Shown: positions 33,877-42,695 of the stretch, in pieces
Layout: the number at the start of each line of letters is the position of its first letter
Numbering within the stretch: position 1 is the stretch's first letter
DNA from: Clostridiales bacterium SIT11
GTDB lineage: Bacteria; Bacillota; Clostridia; Tissierellales; Peptoniphilaceae
DNA: 64,000 bases
Assembly (NCBI GenBank): GCA_001299455.1
Contig: CYUK01000003.1
Location: 1,550,001 to 1,614,000, forward strand
Direction of reading: 5' to 3'
The notes under the pieces: generated by a model
Database searches by the model: none
What the model saw: only the letters and a program-made list of their open reading frames with translations
What the model was told of the DNA's origin: nothing
Position numbers and translations under genes: made by a program

Positions 33877-35133
33877 ATGAAAGTAAGTTCAATTGTAGGC
33901 GTTAATTTTGGAGATGAAGGCAAGGGACGGATGGTAGATTACTTTGCTGGTCTTTATGACTATGTGGTCCGCTACCAAGGAGGAGACAATGCTGGGCATA
34001 CAGTGAAAAATGCCTATGGAGAGTTTGCCCTCCACTTAATTCCCTCTGGAATTTTTCATGAAAATACCATAAATATTATGGGGCCGGGCATGGTTGTAAA
34101 CCTGAAGAGCCTGGACAAGGAAATAGAAAATTTACGGGCTGGAGGGATTGAGGTGAGCCCTAAAAATTTAAAGATTTCCCACCGGGCCAGTTTACTCTTA
34201 CCCTACCATGTCCAACAAGACCAAGAAGAAGAAAAGAGATTAAAGGACAAGAAGTACGGGTCCACCAAGAAGGGGATTGCCCCTGCCTATGGGGACAAGT
34301 ACATGAAAAAGACCATCCAACTTGGAGAACTCTATGATTTAGACAAGTGTAAAGAACATTTTGATGACTTGGTGGCCTATAAACAAGAAGTCTTTAACTA
34401 TGACTATGACTTTACCGGGATTTGGGAAGACTTGGTGGCCTTAAGGGAAAAATATCTTCCTTATATTGTGGATGTTTATGACTTATTTGAAGAAGGGCAG
34501 GGCAAGTCCTTTTTACTAGAAGCCCAACTTGGGGCCATGCGGGATGTAGACTATGGAATTTATCCCTATACTTCTTCATCCAGTCCCCTGGCAGCCTATG
34601 CTCCCTTGGGCTGTGGCTATCCAAAGTTGAAGTTAGATGAAGTGATAGGAATTGTCAAAGCCTATGGAACTTGTGTAGGCGAAGGGCCCTTTGTAGGCGA
34701 GTTGACAGGGGAAGAAGGAGACCGCCTCCGGACCCTAGGTGGAGAGTATGGAGCCGCCACAGGACGGCCTAGAAGAATTTCCTATTTTGATTGTGTTGCC
34801 AGCCGTTATGGAGTACAATTACAGGGAGCAGATAAACTGGCCTTGACCAAGTTGGATGTCTTGGATTCCCTGGAAAAGATTCCCATGATTGTGGCCTATA
34901 AGAAGGGGGATTTTGAAACAAAATCTTTCCCCTACACCCCTTATTTAAAGGACTTTGAACCGGTTTACAAGGAATTTCCAGGCTGGGGTTGTGACCTGTC
35001 CAAGGTCCGGAACTACAAGGATTTTCCTAAGGAAGCAAAGATGTACGTTGAATATATTGAAGAAGAATTAAGGACTCCTATTTCTTATATTTCTGTAGGT
35101 CCAGAAAGGGATGCACTGATTCTTCGAGACTAG
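33877..35133 (+). CDS. purA: Adenylosuccinate synthase
   Basis: Joins IMP and aspartate with GTP to form adenylosuccinate, the first step to AMP. 418 residues with the N-terminal GTP loop VGVNFGDEGKGRMVDYFA, the catalytic Asp/His in GDNAGHTVKN, and TGRPRRISYFDCVASRYG. ATG 33877 follows AAAGGAGG. Only 20 bp separate it from the TRAP permease gene, with no terminator, so the three genes are probably one operon; no other purine gene is nearby. Confidence 0.96.
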   Translation: MKVSSIVGVNFGDEGKGRMVDYFAGLYDYVVRYQGGDNAGHTVKNAYGEFALHLIPSGIFHENTINIMGPGMVVNLKSLDKEIENLRAGGIEVSPKNLKISHRASLLLPYHVQQDQEEEKRLKDKKYGSTKKGIAPAYGDKYMKKTIQLGELYDLDKCKEHFDDLVAYKQEVFNYDYDFTGIWEDLVALREKYLPYIVDVYDLFEEGQGKSFLLEAQLGAMRDVDYGIYPYTSSSSPLAAYAPLGCGYPKLKLDEVIGIVKAYGTCVGEGPFVGELTGEEGDRLRTLGGEYGAATGRPRRISYFDCVASRYGVQLQGADKLALTKLDVLDSLEKIPMIVAYKKGDFETKSFPYTPYLKDFEPVYKEFPGWGCDLSKVRNYKDFPKEAKMYVEYIEEELRTPISYISVGPERDALILRD

Positions 35134-35153
35134 ATTTTAAAAGGAGCTGGAGG

Positions 35154-36944
35154 ATGAAACGTTATTTCTTATTTATTTGGTTATTAGTTCAGGTCTACAT
35201 GACCAGTCTGTCCAATCTAGATGCCCTGAGCTTGCGGGCCCTCCATGTCCTATTTATTTTAAGCCTATCCAGTTTATTTTTTCTAGAAAATAAAAAGCTT
35301 TCCAAGCCCATGGCCTTCCTAAGTGTCCTGAGCTTGGGGCTTTTTTTATACCTCTATCCAGGCTTGGCCCAGACAGGGGGTCGGTTGGAAACTATACATA
35401 TTGTCCTAGGTCTAGCTATTCTTGTCCTTATTTTAGTCCTGGCTTTTTATGTAAATAGGGCTCTTTTTGTCCTGAGTCTGGTCTTTTTAACCTACCTCTA
35501 CTGGGGCCAGTTTATTCCAGGGCCCCTAGGTCATAGTGGTTTTTCCCTCTACCGGGTGACCAGCTACATGGTCTGGGGTAGTCAGGGAATTTTCGGCCTA
35601 GGAGTGGGCGTGTCCATGTCCTATATTTTCCTCTTTGTCCTCTATGGGGCCCTTTTAAATGCAGCCGGATTTACCAAGATGATTTATTCCATAGCTGGCC
35701 GGTTTTTACGGGGGCAAGTTGGGGCCGGAGCCAAGCTTTCTATTCTAGCTTCAGGGCTTATGGGGATGATTAATGGGTCGGCTGTGGCCAATGTCGCCAC
35801 AACGGGGACGGTGACCATTCCCTTAATGAAGAAGACGGGCTACCAAGATGACTATGCAGCAGCTGTAGAGGCGGCCGCTTCTACAGGAGGACAGTTTTGT
35901 CCGCCTATTATGGGGGCTGTAGGCTTTGTCATGGCAGAGTACTTAAAGCTTCCCTACAAGGAAGTTATGGTGGCCGCCATCCTGCCAGCCCTTATCTACT
36001 ATCTCTCTCTCTTTTTCCAAGTTCACTACCAGGCCAAAAAGTTAGGTCTGGCTCCCATGGAGGAAGAGGGAGAAAAACCTAAGAGGCAAGATTTTCTCCC
36101 TCTCTTGTCTATCTTGGTCCTCTTGGTCTTAATTAACAGGGGATACACTCCTATCTACAGCGTCCTCTGGGCCATTGGCGTCCTCCTTGTAACTATGCAA
36201 TTTCACAAGGAAAGCCCCCTAAGGGGAGACCGTCTGGTTCAAGGATTGATGGAGGGAGGGCAAACAGCCCTGAAGGTGGGTCTGGCCTGTATTTTAATTG
36301 GTTTTATTATTGGGAGCGTAACCCTGTCCGGCTTCGGTATTAACTTTGGAGAATTAGTCCTATCGACCCTGGCCAAGGGGAATTTATTTATTGGAGCCTT
36401 TTTTGTCATGATTTTAAGCGTCATCCTAGGCATGGGGGTTCCGGGCCTGGCCGCCTATATTATTGTGGCTTCTGTGGCGGTTCCTGTGCTTATTAAACTG
36501 GATGCTTCTCCCCTGGGGGCCCACATGTTTTGCCTTTATTATGGAGTTTTATCCAACATTACACCTCCTGTGGCCATTTCTTGTTATGTGGCCTCTTCCA
36601 TGGCAGGAAGTGACCCCTGGAAGACAGGATTTACAGCCATGAAAATTGCCTTTGCAGGCTTTATTCTTCCCTTTGTCTTCCTATTTAACCCGGCCCTTCT
36701 AGCCCAGGGAGACCTGGTGAACCTAGTGGAAGTGACCCTTACGGCCCTCTATGGCACCTATCTTTTTGCCCTGGCCCTGGCTGGTTACTGGCAAGAGCCT
36801 CTTTCAGGGGCCAAAAGACTGGTCCTTTTTATGGCAGGTTTAGCCCTCCTTGTCCCCGGTCTTTTGTCGGACGGTCTAGGTCTAGCCTTGAGCCTGCCCA
36901 TCCTCTGGTTTTCTAGAAAAAAGAAAGAAGGAATCCCATGCTAA
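35154..36944 (+). CDS. TRAP transporter fused permease (DctQM type)
   Basis: 596 residues with about fifteen membrane segments; the small DctQ-like and large DctM-like subunits are fused, as in TAXI systems. DctM hallmarks: GLMGMINGSAVANVATTGTV, AAASTGGQFCPPIMGAVGF and LGMGVPGLAAYIIVASVAVP. Uptake driven by an ion gradient. ATG 35154 follows GGAGCTGGAGG. It is transcribed from purA and overlaps its binding-protein gene by 7 bp. Substrate unknown; TAXI systems often carry glutamate or other dicarboxylates. Confidence 0.92.
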   Translation: MKRYFLFIWLLVQVYMTSLSNLDALSLRALHVLFILSLSSLFFLENKKLSKPMAFLSVLSLGLFLYLYPGLAQTGGRLETIHIVLGLAILVLILVLAFYVNRALFVLSLVFLTYLYWGQFIPGPLGHSGFSLYRVTSYMVWGSQGIFGLGVGVSMSYIFLFVLYGALLNAAGFTKMIYSIAGRFLRGQVGAGAKLSILASGLMGMINGSAVANVATTGTVTIPLMKKTGYQDDYAAAVEAAASTGGQFCPPIMGAVGFVMAEYLKLPYKEVMVAAILPALIYYLSLFFQVHYQAKKLGLAPMEEEGEKPKRQDFLPLLSILVLLVLINRGYTPIYSVLWAIGVLLVTMQFHKESPLRGDRLVQGLMEGGQTALKVGLACILIGFIIGSVTLSGFGINFGELVLSTLAKGNLFIGAFFVMILSVILGMGVPGLAAYIIVASVAVPVLIKLDASPLGAHMFCLYYGVLSNITPPVAISCYVASSMAGSDPWKTGFTAMKIAFAGFILPFVFLFNPALLAQGDLVNLVEVTLTALYGTYLFALALAGYWQEPLSGAKRLVLFMAGLALLVPGLLSDGLGLALSLPILWFSRKKKEGIPC

Positions 36945-37897
36945 AAAATTTAGGCAAAAAAATATGGCTCTTAGTTTTTCTCTGCCTCCTCCTGGGCTGC
37001 CAAAAAAAATCCCAAGTTTTGGTCATGCCCACGGCGGCAAGCTCCGGCAACCTCTATCCTCTAGGAGCTTCCATTGCCGGCATGTACAATAAAAAATTAC
37101 CAGATATCCAAGTTTCCAACCAGGCCTCTAATGGGGGCTATGACAATCTCCATTTAATGGAAAGAAAAGAAGCCAACCTGAGTTTCGGTGTCAGCAATAT
37201 TGTCTATGACGCCTACTATGGAAAGGACATTTTTAAAAATCACGGAAACAAGGACCTCCGGGTCATTGCCGGCCTTTACTATAACCCCAACCAGATTGTC
37301 GTCCGGGCGGACAAGGGAATTAACAGCCTAAAGGACCTGGAAGGAAAGGTCTTTGCTCCAGGAGTCCATGGATCTACGACAGAAAAAGAAACCCAAACCC
37401 ACCTGGACTTAATAGGTGTAGACCAAGATAAAATTCGCTTCCAATATTTAGGCTTTTCCGAAGCTGGGGAAGAAATCCGCAATAACCAGCTGGATGGGGC
37501 CTGGATTATGGCCGGGACGCCAGCTGCTGCCGTGACAGAGCTCATGACTACAGGAAAGGTTAAGATTTTAAACCTAGATGATGGCTACTTAAAGGCCCTA
37601 AAAGATCGCTATCCCTATTATGTAGATTATTGTATAGAAAAAGGCACCTACCCCGGCCAGGAGGAAGATGTGATGACAAGCTCTGTAAAGATGCTCTACT
37701 ATACAGATACGAGCTTGGATGAAGACACTGTCTACCAACTGACTAAAACTTTTTGGGAAAATATAGATGACCTGGCGGAAAGCAATAGTGCCTTAAAGGG
37801 GCTGAAGCCAGAAGACGCCTTAAAGGATATTTCAGGCCTCCCGGTCCATCCTGGTGCTATGAGATATTATAAAGAAATCCAGGGGGATAAAAACTAG
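36938..37897 (+). CDS. TAXI-family TRAP solute-binding lipoprotein
   Basis: 319 residues. Signal peptide with lipobox LLGC (Cys21), then the TAXI fold: VMPTAASSGNLYPLGASIAG at the mature N terminus, FGVSNIVYDAYYG and VFAPGVHGSTTEKETQ in the ligand cleft. Delivers solute to the fused permease encoded immediately upstream. The first start, ATG 36938, overlaps the permease end and follows AAGGAATCCC. It is the last gene of the purA operon; the next gene has its own promoter. Confidence 0.92.
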   Translation: MLKNLGKKIWLLVFLCLLLGCQKKSQVLVMPTAASSGNLYPLGASIAGMYNKKLPDIQVSNQASNGGYDNLHLMERKEANLSFGVSNIVYDAYYGKDIFKNHGNKDLRVIAGLYYNPNQIVVRADKGINSLKDLEGKVFAPGVHGSTTEKETQTHLDLIGVDQDKIRFQYLGFSEAGEEIRNNQLDGAWIMAGTPAAAVTELMTTGKVKILNLDDGYLKALKDRYPYYVDYCIEKGTYPGQEEDVMTSSVKMLYYTDTSLDEDTVYQLTKTFWENIDDLAESNSALKGLKPEDALKDISGLPVHPGAMRYYKEIQGDKN

Positions 37898-37905
37898 GAA
37901 AAGTA

Positions 37906-37914
37906 TGGTACAAT
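37906..37914 (+). promoter_or_regulatory. Extended -10 promoter
   Basis: TGG-TACAAT (37906-37914), 16 bp before the ATG of the next gene; -35 weak. Confidence 0.5.
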
Positions 37915-37930
37915 ATCTACGGAGGTTTAT

Positions 37931-39058
37931 ATGATTACAATAAAAGAAGCAAAAACAAAAGAAGACCTACTGGCATTTACAAAACTTGCCAATAAGATAT
38001 ATGCAGAGAACCCCTACTGGGTCGCACCTATAACAAAAGATTATATAGCCTATATCCAAGGAAAAGATAATGAACTGGCAGATTGTCCCCATAAAATTTT
38101 ACTGGCCTACAAGGATGATGAAGTGGTGGGCCGGGTGATTGTCTATGTAGACGAAGAATTAAACCGCTATCAAAACTCCAGCGTGGGAAACTTTGCCGAA
38201 TATGAGGCCGTTGATGATTTAGAAGTGGCGGAAGCCTTAATCAATGCCTGCCTGGATTTTTGTAAGGACCATGGTCTGGCTACCCTCAAGGGGCCCTTTG
38301 CCCTGCCAGGAGGGGAAGACCACCGGGGCTTTATGGTGAACGGTTTTGACCAAATTCCTACAATTATGAATATTTATAATATGGACTACTATCCCCGGCA
38401 AATGGAAGACCTAGGGCTTGAAAAATACTTAGATGTCTATGCCTATGCAGCCACACCGGAAGACATTAAAGACCGAGTAGACCACCTGGAACGGATTCTT
38501 CCCCAGGTGCAAAAGCGCTATAAGTTCCATATTGACCCTGTGGACATTAAAAAGAACCTGCAAAGGGAATTAGATGACGTTTATGCCGTTTTACAAGAAG
38601 GCCTCCCTAAGGAATGGGAAGACTTTAAACCCATTACCCATACGGATGTACAAAATATTTTTCAACAACTGAAGCCCTTTGCTGTAGAAGATTTAATTGT
38701 CGTTGCCCGGACTGATGAAGGAGAGCCCATAGGTTTTGCCATTTCTCTTCCAGACTACAATGAAATTCTACATGGTTTTCATGGCAAGCTAGGCCCCCTC
38801 CAAGCCATCCAATTTTTATTAAAGAGAAAGTCCATTAAAAGGGTCCGGCTCTTTGTCTTAATTATTGTGCCCAAGTACCACCAAAAGGGCGTCTCTGCTG
38901 CCATCTACTACACCCTCTTTAAGAATGCCATGAAGAGAGGATTTACTGAGCTGGAGGGATCGACAATTTGGGAGTACAACCAGCCTATGATTAACGATGT
39001 GGAGCGGATTGGAGCCAAGAGAAGCATTACTTACCGGATTTTCCAAAAGAAAATATAA
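37931..39058 (+). CDS. GNAT-like N-acyltransferase family protein (YghO-like)
   Basis: 375 residues, apparently two GNAT-related halves: an N-terminal one (AYKDDEVVGRVIVYVDEE) and a C-terminal one (VVARTDEGEPIGFAISLPDY and VLIIVPKYHQKGVSAAIYYTL, where the acyl-CoA loop would be). The central segment LKGPFALPGGEDHRGFMVNGF resembles that of the uncharacterised YghO family. SD GGAGG. Separate promoter and terminator make it a monocistronic gene. Substrate unknown. Confidence 0.8.
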   Translation: MITIKEAKTKEDLLAFTKLANKIYAENPYWVAPITKDYIAYIQGKDNELADCPHKILLAYKDDEVVGRVIVYVDEELNRYQNSSVGNFAEYEAVDDLEVAEALINACLDFCKDHGLATLKGPFALPGGEDHRGFMVNGFDQIPTIMNIYNMDYYPRQMEDLGLEKYLDVYAYAATPEDIKDRVDHLERILPQVQKRYKFHIDPVDIKKNLQRELDDVYAVLQEGLPKEWEDFKPITHTDVQNIFQQLKPFAVEDLIVVARTDEGEPIGFAISLPDYNEILHGFHGKLGPLQAIQFLLKRKSIKRVRLFVLIIVPKYHQKGVSAAIYYTLFKNAMKRGFTELEGSTIWEYNQPMINDVERIGAKRSITYRIFQKKI

Positions 39059-39071
39059 AGTATTTTAGAAA

Positions 39072-39097
39072 AGTCACAAAATCTTGTGGCTTTTTTG
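39072..39097 (+). terminator. Terminator
   Basis: AGTCACAA/TTGTGGCT (39072-39079, 39084-39091) then TTTTTTG. The remainder of the gap to the next promoter (39100-39230) shows nothing clear. Confidence 0.85.
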
Positions 39098-39230
39098 TTT
39101 GTTTAGGAATTTTTAGGGTAAATAGACTAAAGAGAGCAGAATGAATTTATTGGTTTATGTGTGCCTTCCATTGGCAAGTTTTCTTCATTGCAAGTTCTCC
39201 CTTTCATAGTTTTTGAAAGGAAGAAAACCT

Positions 39231-39276
39231 TTGACTTCTTAGAAAACTTGTGATACTATAGTTTCGTAGTATAGTA
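39231..39276 (+). promoter_or_regulatory. Strong promoter with operator-like inverted repeat
   Basis: TTGACT (39231-39236), 17 bp, TACTAT (39254-39259) with extended TGA. TACTATA (39254-39260) and TATAGTA (39270-39276) form 7-bp inverted arms that cover the -10 and the start point, as a repressor site would. Confidence 0.7.
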
Positions 39277-39321
39277 TAAGTATCAATGGTCAAGCACAAA
39301 GAAGGAAAGAAGGAGGCCAAT

Positions 39322-41265
39322 ATGTTATTTAAGACTACGGATGAGCACGAAGCGCTGCGTAAAAAAGTCCGCGAGTTTGCCGAAGCTGAAGTAAAACCCA
39401 TTGCCTTTCAGCTGGATCAAGGAAACGAGTTTCCAGAAGAAATTGTAAAGAAAATGGGTAGCGAATTAAACATAATGGGGCTACCCTATGAAGAAGAATA
39501 CGGTGGAGCAGGAAAAGATGTTATTTCCTATGCAATCGCTGTGGAAGAGCTTTCTAGAGTGGACGGGGGCGTTGGTGTTATCCTATCTGCCCATACATCC
39601 CTTGGAAGCTATCCAATTGAAGCCTTTGGGACAGATGAACAAAAGAAAAAATACCTGGTTCCTCTAGCCAAGGGTGAAAAAATTGGAGCTTTCGGATTGA
39701 CAGAACCAGAAGCTGGTTCCGATGCTGGTGGAACAGAAACCACAGCTGTTTTAGAAGGTGACCACTATATCTTAAATGGTGGGAAAATCTTTATTACCAA
39801 TGCACCTTATGCAGATACTTATGTTGTATTTGCCGTAACCCATCCAGGTATGGGAACAAAGGGAATTTCTGCCTTTATTGTTGAAAAAGGTTGGGATGGA
39901 TTTACCTTTGGAGACCACTATGATAAGTTAGGTATCCGGTCTTCCTCTACGGCAGAACTCATCTTCAATAATGTAAAAGTACCTAAGGAAAATCTCCTTG
40001 GAAAAGAAGGACAAGGCTTCCGGATTGCTATGCAAACCCTGGATGGTGGCCGGATTGGGATCGCCTCTCAAGCCCTAGGGATTGCCCAAGGTGCCTATGA
40101 AGCAGCCCTTCAATATTCTAAGGAAAGAATCCAATTTGGCAAGCCCATTGCCGCTCAACAAGTTATTTCCTTTAAATTGGCAGAAATGGCCACCAAATTA
40201 CGGGCAGCTCGGTTCTTAATTTATTCTGCTGCTGAAATGAAACACAATGGAGAACGCTACAGCATGGAAGCTGCCATGGCCAAGAAGTATGCTTCAGACA
40301 AGGCTCTTGAAATTGTCAATGACGCCCTCCAAATTCACGGTGGAAATGGCTTCCTTAAAGGGATGGATGTGGAACGCTTCTACAGAGATGCAAAAATTAC
40401 AACCATCTACGAAGGAACCAATGAAATCATGGACGTGGTTATTGCCTCCAACATTATTGGTAAGCTAGGCAAGGCAGAACACGCCGGCGCAAAAACTGCT
40501 TTTGTTGCTAAGAACGATGGCCCTATTACAGGAAACCGGAAACGGGAAATCATTAAGGCTGACACAGCCCAAGAAGCAGTGGACATTCTTGTAGAAAACT
40601 TAAAGAAAGACGGTTATGACTTTTCTGTAGGCATTCCAGTTGACACTCCAATTTACGACGCAGAACGGGTTGTCTCCGTTGGAAAGGGAATCCAAGATGC
40701 AGAACACTTCCATTTAGGGGAAGAATTAGCCAAGGCTGCTGGAGCTGCCCTAGGTGGATCTCGTCCTGTTGCAGAAACCATGAAGCTTGTTCCCCTTGAC
40801 CGCTATGTGGGCATGAGTGGACAAAAGTTCAACGGAAACCTCTATATTGCTTGTGGTATCTCCGGTGCAAGCCAACACTTAAAGGGGATTAAAAATGCTT
40901 CCACCATTGTTGCCATTAACAAAAATGCTGGGGCTCCCATCTTTAAGAACTGTGATTACGGAATTGTAGGAGATATGTTTGAAATCATGCCCCTATTAGC
41001 AGAAGCCTTAGGGACAGGTGAAAAAGAACCAGCTCCTCCAATGAAGAAAGTACGTCGGTCCAAACCCCGTAAACTAGCTCCAAACCATAAGGTCATGGTC
41101 TGCCCAGGCTGTGGTTATGAATATGACCCAGACCTAGGAGACCCAGAAGGAGAAATTGATCCAGGAACTGATTTTGAAAATTTACCAGACGATTGGACTT
41201 GTCCAGAATGTCAAGAAGAAAAGGAAAACTTCATTGAAGCAGATTTTCCTGAAGATCGTAAGTAA
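39322..41265 (+). CDS. Acyl-CoA dehydrogenase / EtfA C-domain / rubredoxin fusion protein
   Basis: 647 residues in three parts. Residues 1 to about 385: a complete acyl-CoA dehydrogenase (FGLTEPEAGSDAGGTETT; TLDGGRIGIASQALGIAQGA; catalytic Glu in ITTIYEGTNEIMD). About 405-590: the FAD-binding C-terminal domain of EtfA (LGGSRPVAETMKLVPLDRYV; NLYIACGISGASQHLKGI; VAINKNAGAPIF). About 595-647: rubredoxin with VCPGCGYEYDPDLGDPEGE and WTCPECQ, all four Cys present. Electrons could run from acyl-CoA through two FADs to Fe(SCys)4. ATG 39322 is chosen for AGGAGG 5 nt upstream. Only 14 bp from the flavodiiron gene, the likely acceptor. Confidence 0.93.
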   Translation: MLFKTTDEHEALRKKVREFAEAEVKPIAFQLDQGNEFPEEIVKKMGSELNIMGLPYEEEYGGAGKDVISYAIAVEELSRVDGGVGVILSAHTSLGSYPIEAFGTDEQKKKYLVPLAKGEKIGAFGLTEPEAGSDAGGTETTAVLEGDHYILNGGKIFITNAPYADTYVVFAVTHPGMGTKGISAFIVEKGWDGFTFGDHYDKLGIRSSSTAELIFNNVKVPKENLLGKEGQGFRIAMQTLDGGRIGIASQALGIAQGAYEAALQYSKERIQFGKPIAAQQVISFKLAEMATKLRAARFLIYSAAEMKHNGERYSMEAAMAKKYASDKALEIVNDALQIHGGNGFLKGMDVERFYRDAKITTIYEGTNEIMDVVIASNIIGKLGKAEHAGAKTAFVAKNDGPITGNRKREIIKADTAQEAVDILVENLKKDGYDFSVGIPVDTPIYDAERVVSVGKGIQDAEHFHLGEELAKAAGAALGGSRPVAETMKLVPLDRYVGMSGQKFNGNLYIACGISGASQHLKGIKNASTIVAINKNAGAPIFKNCDYGIVGDMFEIMPLLAEALGTGEKEPAPPMKKVRRSKPRKLAPNHKVMVCPGCGYEYDPDLGDPEGEIDPGTDFENLPDDWTCPECQEEKENFIEADFPEDRK

Positions 41266-41279
41266 TAAGGAGGCTTAAG

Positions 41280-42527
41280 ATGTATACCGTACGAAAAGTC
41301 TTAGATGATTTATATTATGTAGGTGCCAATGACCACCGCATAGCCCTGTTTGAAAATATCTTTCCAATTCCAGAAGGAGTGACCTATAACTCCTACCTGC
41401 TCATGGATGAAAAAACCGTCCTTTTTGATTCCGTAGACTGGAATCTAGGAAAAGACTTCCTTCGGAACGTAGAAGGCGTTCTCGACGGAAGAGACCTGGA
41501 CTATTTTGTTGTCCATCATATGGAACCAGACCATGCTGGAGCCATTGAAGAAATTATTTTACGTCATCCAAATGTCCAAGTCATTTCCAGTGAACAAGGC
41601 TTCCAAATTATGCGGCAAATTGGCTACCATATTAAAGATGAAAATGCCATTATTGTCAAAGAAGGCGACACCTTTAGCTTTGGGAAACATGAATTTGTCT
41701 TCCTAGAAGCCCCCATGGTTCACTGGCCAGAAGTTATTGTATCCTATGATACCACAACAGGAACTTTATTCTCTGCCGATGCCTTTGGAACCTTTGGTGC
41801 CCTAGATGGAAAACTCTTTAACGACGAAGTCAACTTTGAACGGGATTGGTTGGATTCAGCCCGCCGGTATTTAACCAACATTGTTGGGAAATATGGTCCC
41901 TTTGTTCAAGACGTCTTAAAGAAGGCCTCTACTGTAGATATTAAGATGATTTGTCCCCTCCATGGACCTGTTTGGAGGACAGATATTCCTTGGTTCATTG
42001 ACAAGTATGACAAGTGGTCTCGTTATGAACCAGAAGAAGAAGGGGTTATGATTGCCTATGCTTCCATGTATGGAAACACAGAATATGCAGCCCAAGCTCT
42101 TGCCTCTGCCCTTTGCGAACGGGGAATGACCAATGTGGTTGTTCATGACGTCTCCAACACAGACATTTCCTACTTGATTGCTGATACGTTTAAATATTCC
42201 CACCTTGTTCTGGCCTCTGTAACCTACAACTTGGGCATCTATCCTATTATGAAGAACTTCATTGCAGACTTAGAAGCCCTAAATGTACAAAACCGGACTG
42301 TTGGAATCATTGAAAACGGATCTTGGGCATGTACTGTTGGCGACAAGATGGAAGACTTCTTAGATGAACACTTAAAGATGTTCGACGTTTTAAACGAACG
42401 GATTACTTTAAATACTTCTCTAAACGAAGCCAATGAAAATGACTTAAATGCTCTTGCAGATGCTATTATTGAATCCATGAAGAACATTCGTGAAGTCAAA
42501 GAAAAATCTGGAGAAAAAGAAGCATAA
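41280..42527 (+). CDS. Flavodiiron protein (A-type, FprA)
   Basis: Reduces O2 to water (or NO to N2O) using electrons from rubredoxin. 415 residues: metallo-beta-lactamase-like diiron domain with ligands H80, E82, D84, H85 (HHMEPDHAG), H148 (MVHWPE), D167 (SADAFG) and H225 (CPLHGP), all present; then a flavodoxin domain (about 255-395; YASMYGNTEYAA for FMN). There is no rubredoxin tail of its own, which fits the rubredoxin in the fusion protein encoded 14 bp upstream. SD AAGGAGG. Ends at a strong terminator. Confidence 0.95.
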   Translation: MYTVRKVLDDLYYVGANDHRIALFENIFPIPEGVTYNSYLLMDEKTVLFDSVDWNLGKDFLRNVEGVLDGRDLDYFVVHHMEPDHAGAIEEIILRHPNVQVISSEQGFQIMRQIGYHIKDENAIIVKEGDTFSFGKHEFVFLEAPMVHWPEVIVSYDTTTGTLFSADAFGTFGALDGKLFNDEVNFERDWLDSARRYLTNIVGKYGPFVQDVLKKASTVDIKMICPLHGPVWRTDIPWFIDKYDKWSRYEPEEEGVMIAYASMYGNTEYAAQALASALCERGMTNVVVHDVSNTDISYLIADTFKYSHLVLASVTYNLGIYPIMKNFIADLEALNVQNRTVGIIENGSWACTVGDKMEDFLDEHLKMFDVLNERITLNTSLNEANENDLNALADAIIESMKNIREVKEKSGEKEA

Positions 42528-42546
42528 AGTGTAAACAATAGAAAAA

Positions 42547-42577
42547 AGGCCTCTCCTAGCTGGAGGGGCCTCTTTTT
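42547..42577 (+). terminator. Terminator of the fusion/flavodiiron operon
   Basis: AGGCCTCTCC (42547-42556) pairs with GGAGGGGCCT (42562-42571), then a T-run; preceded by an A-run. Confidence 0.9.
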
Positions 42578-42600
42578 GTAGAGAGATTCAAAAAGTAAAA

Positions 42601-42691
42601 AAGACAAGGTCTTTTAAGAAAATTAGAAGAGGACCTTGTCTTACTGGTTTTATAGTAAATGTTGGGATCCACCTAGACTCCAGCATTTACT
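42601..42691. other. Two further hairpins between convergent genes
   Basis: AAGACAAGGTC/GACCTTGTCTT (42601-42611, 42632-42642) and AGTAAATG/CATTTACT (42654-42661, 42684-42691). Probably terminator or 3'-end structures for the minus-strand gene; T-runs are short. Confidence 0.5.
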
Positions 42692-42695
42692 ATTT

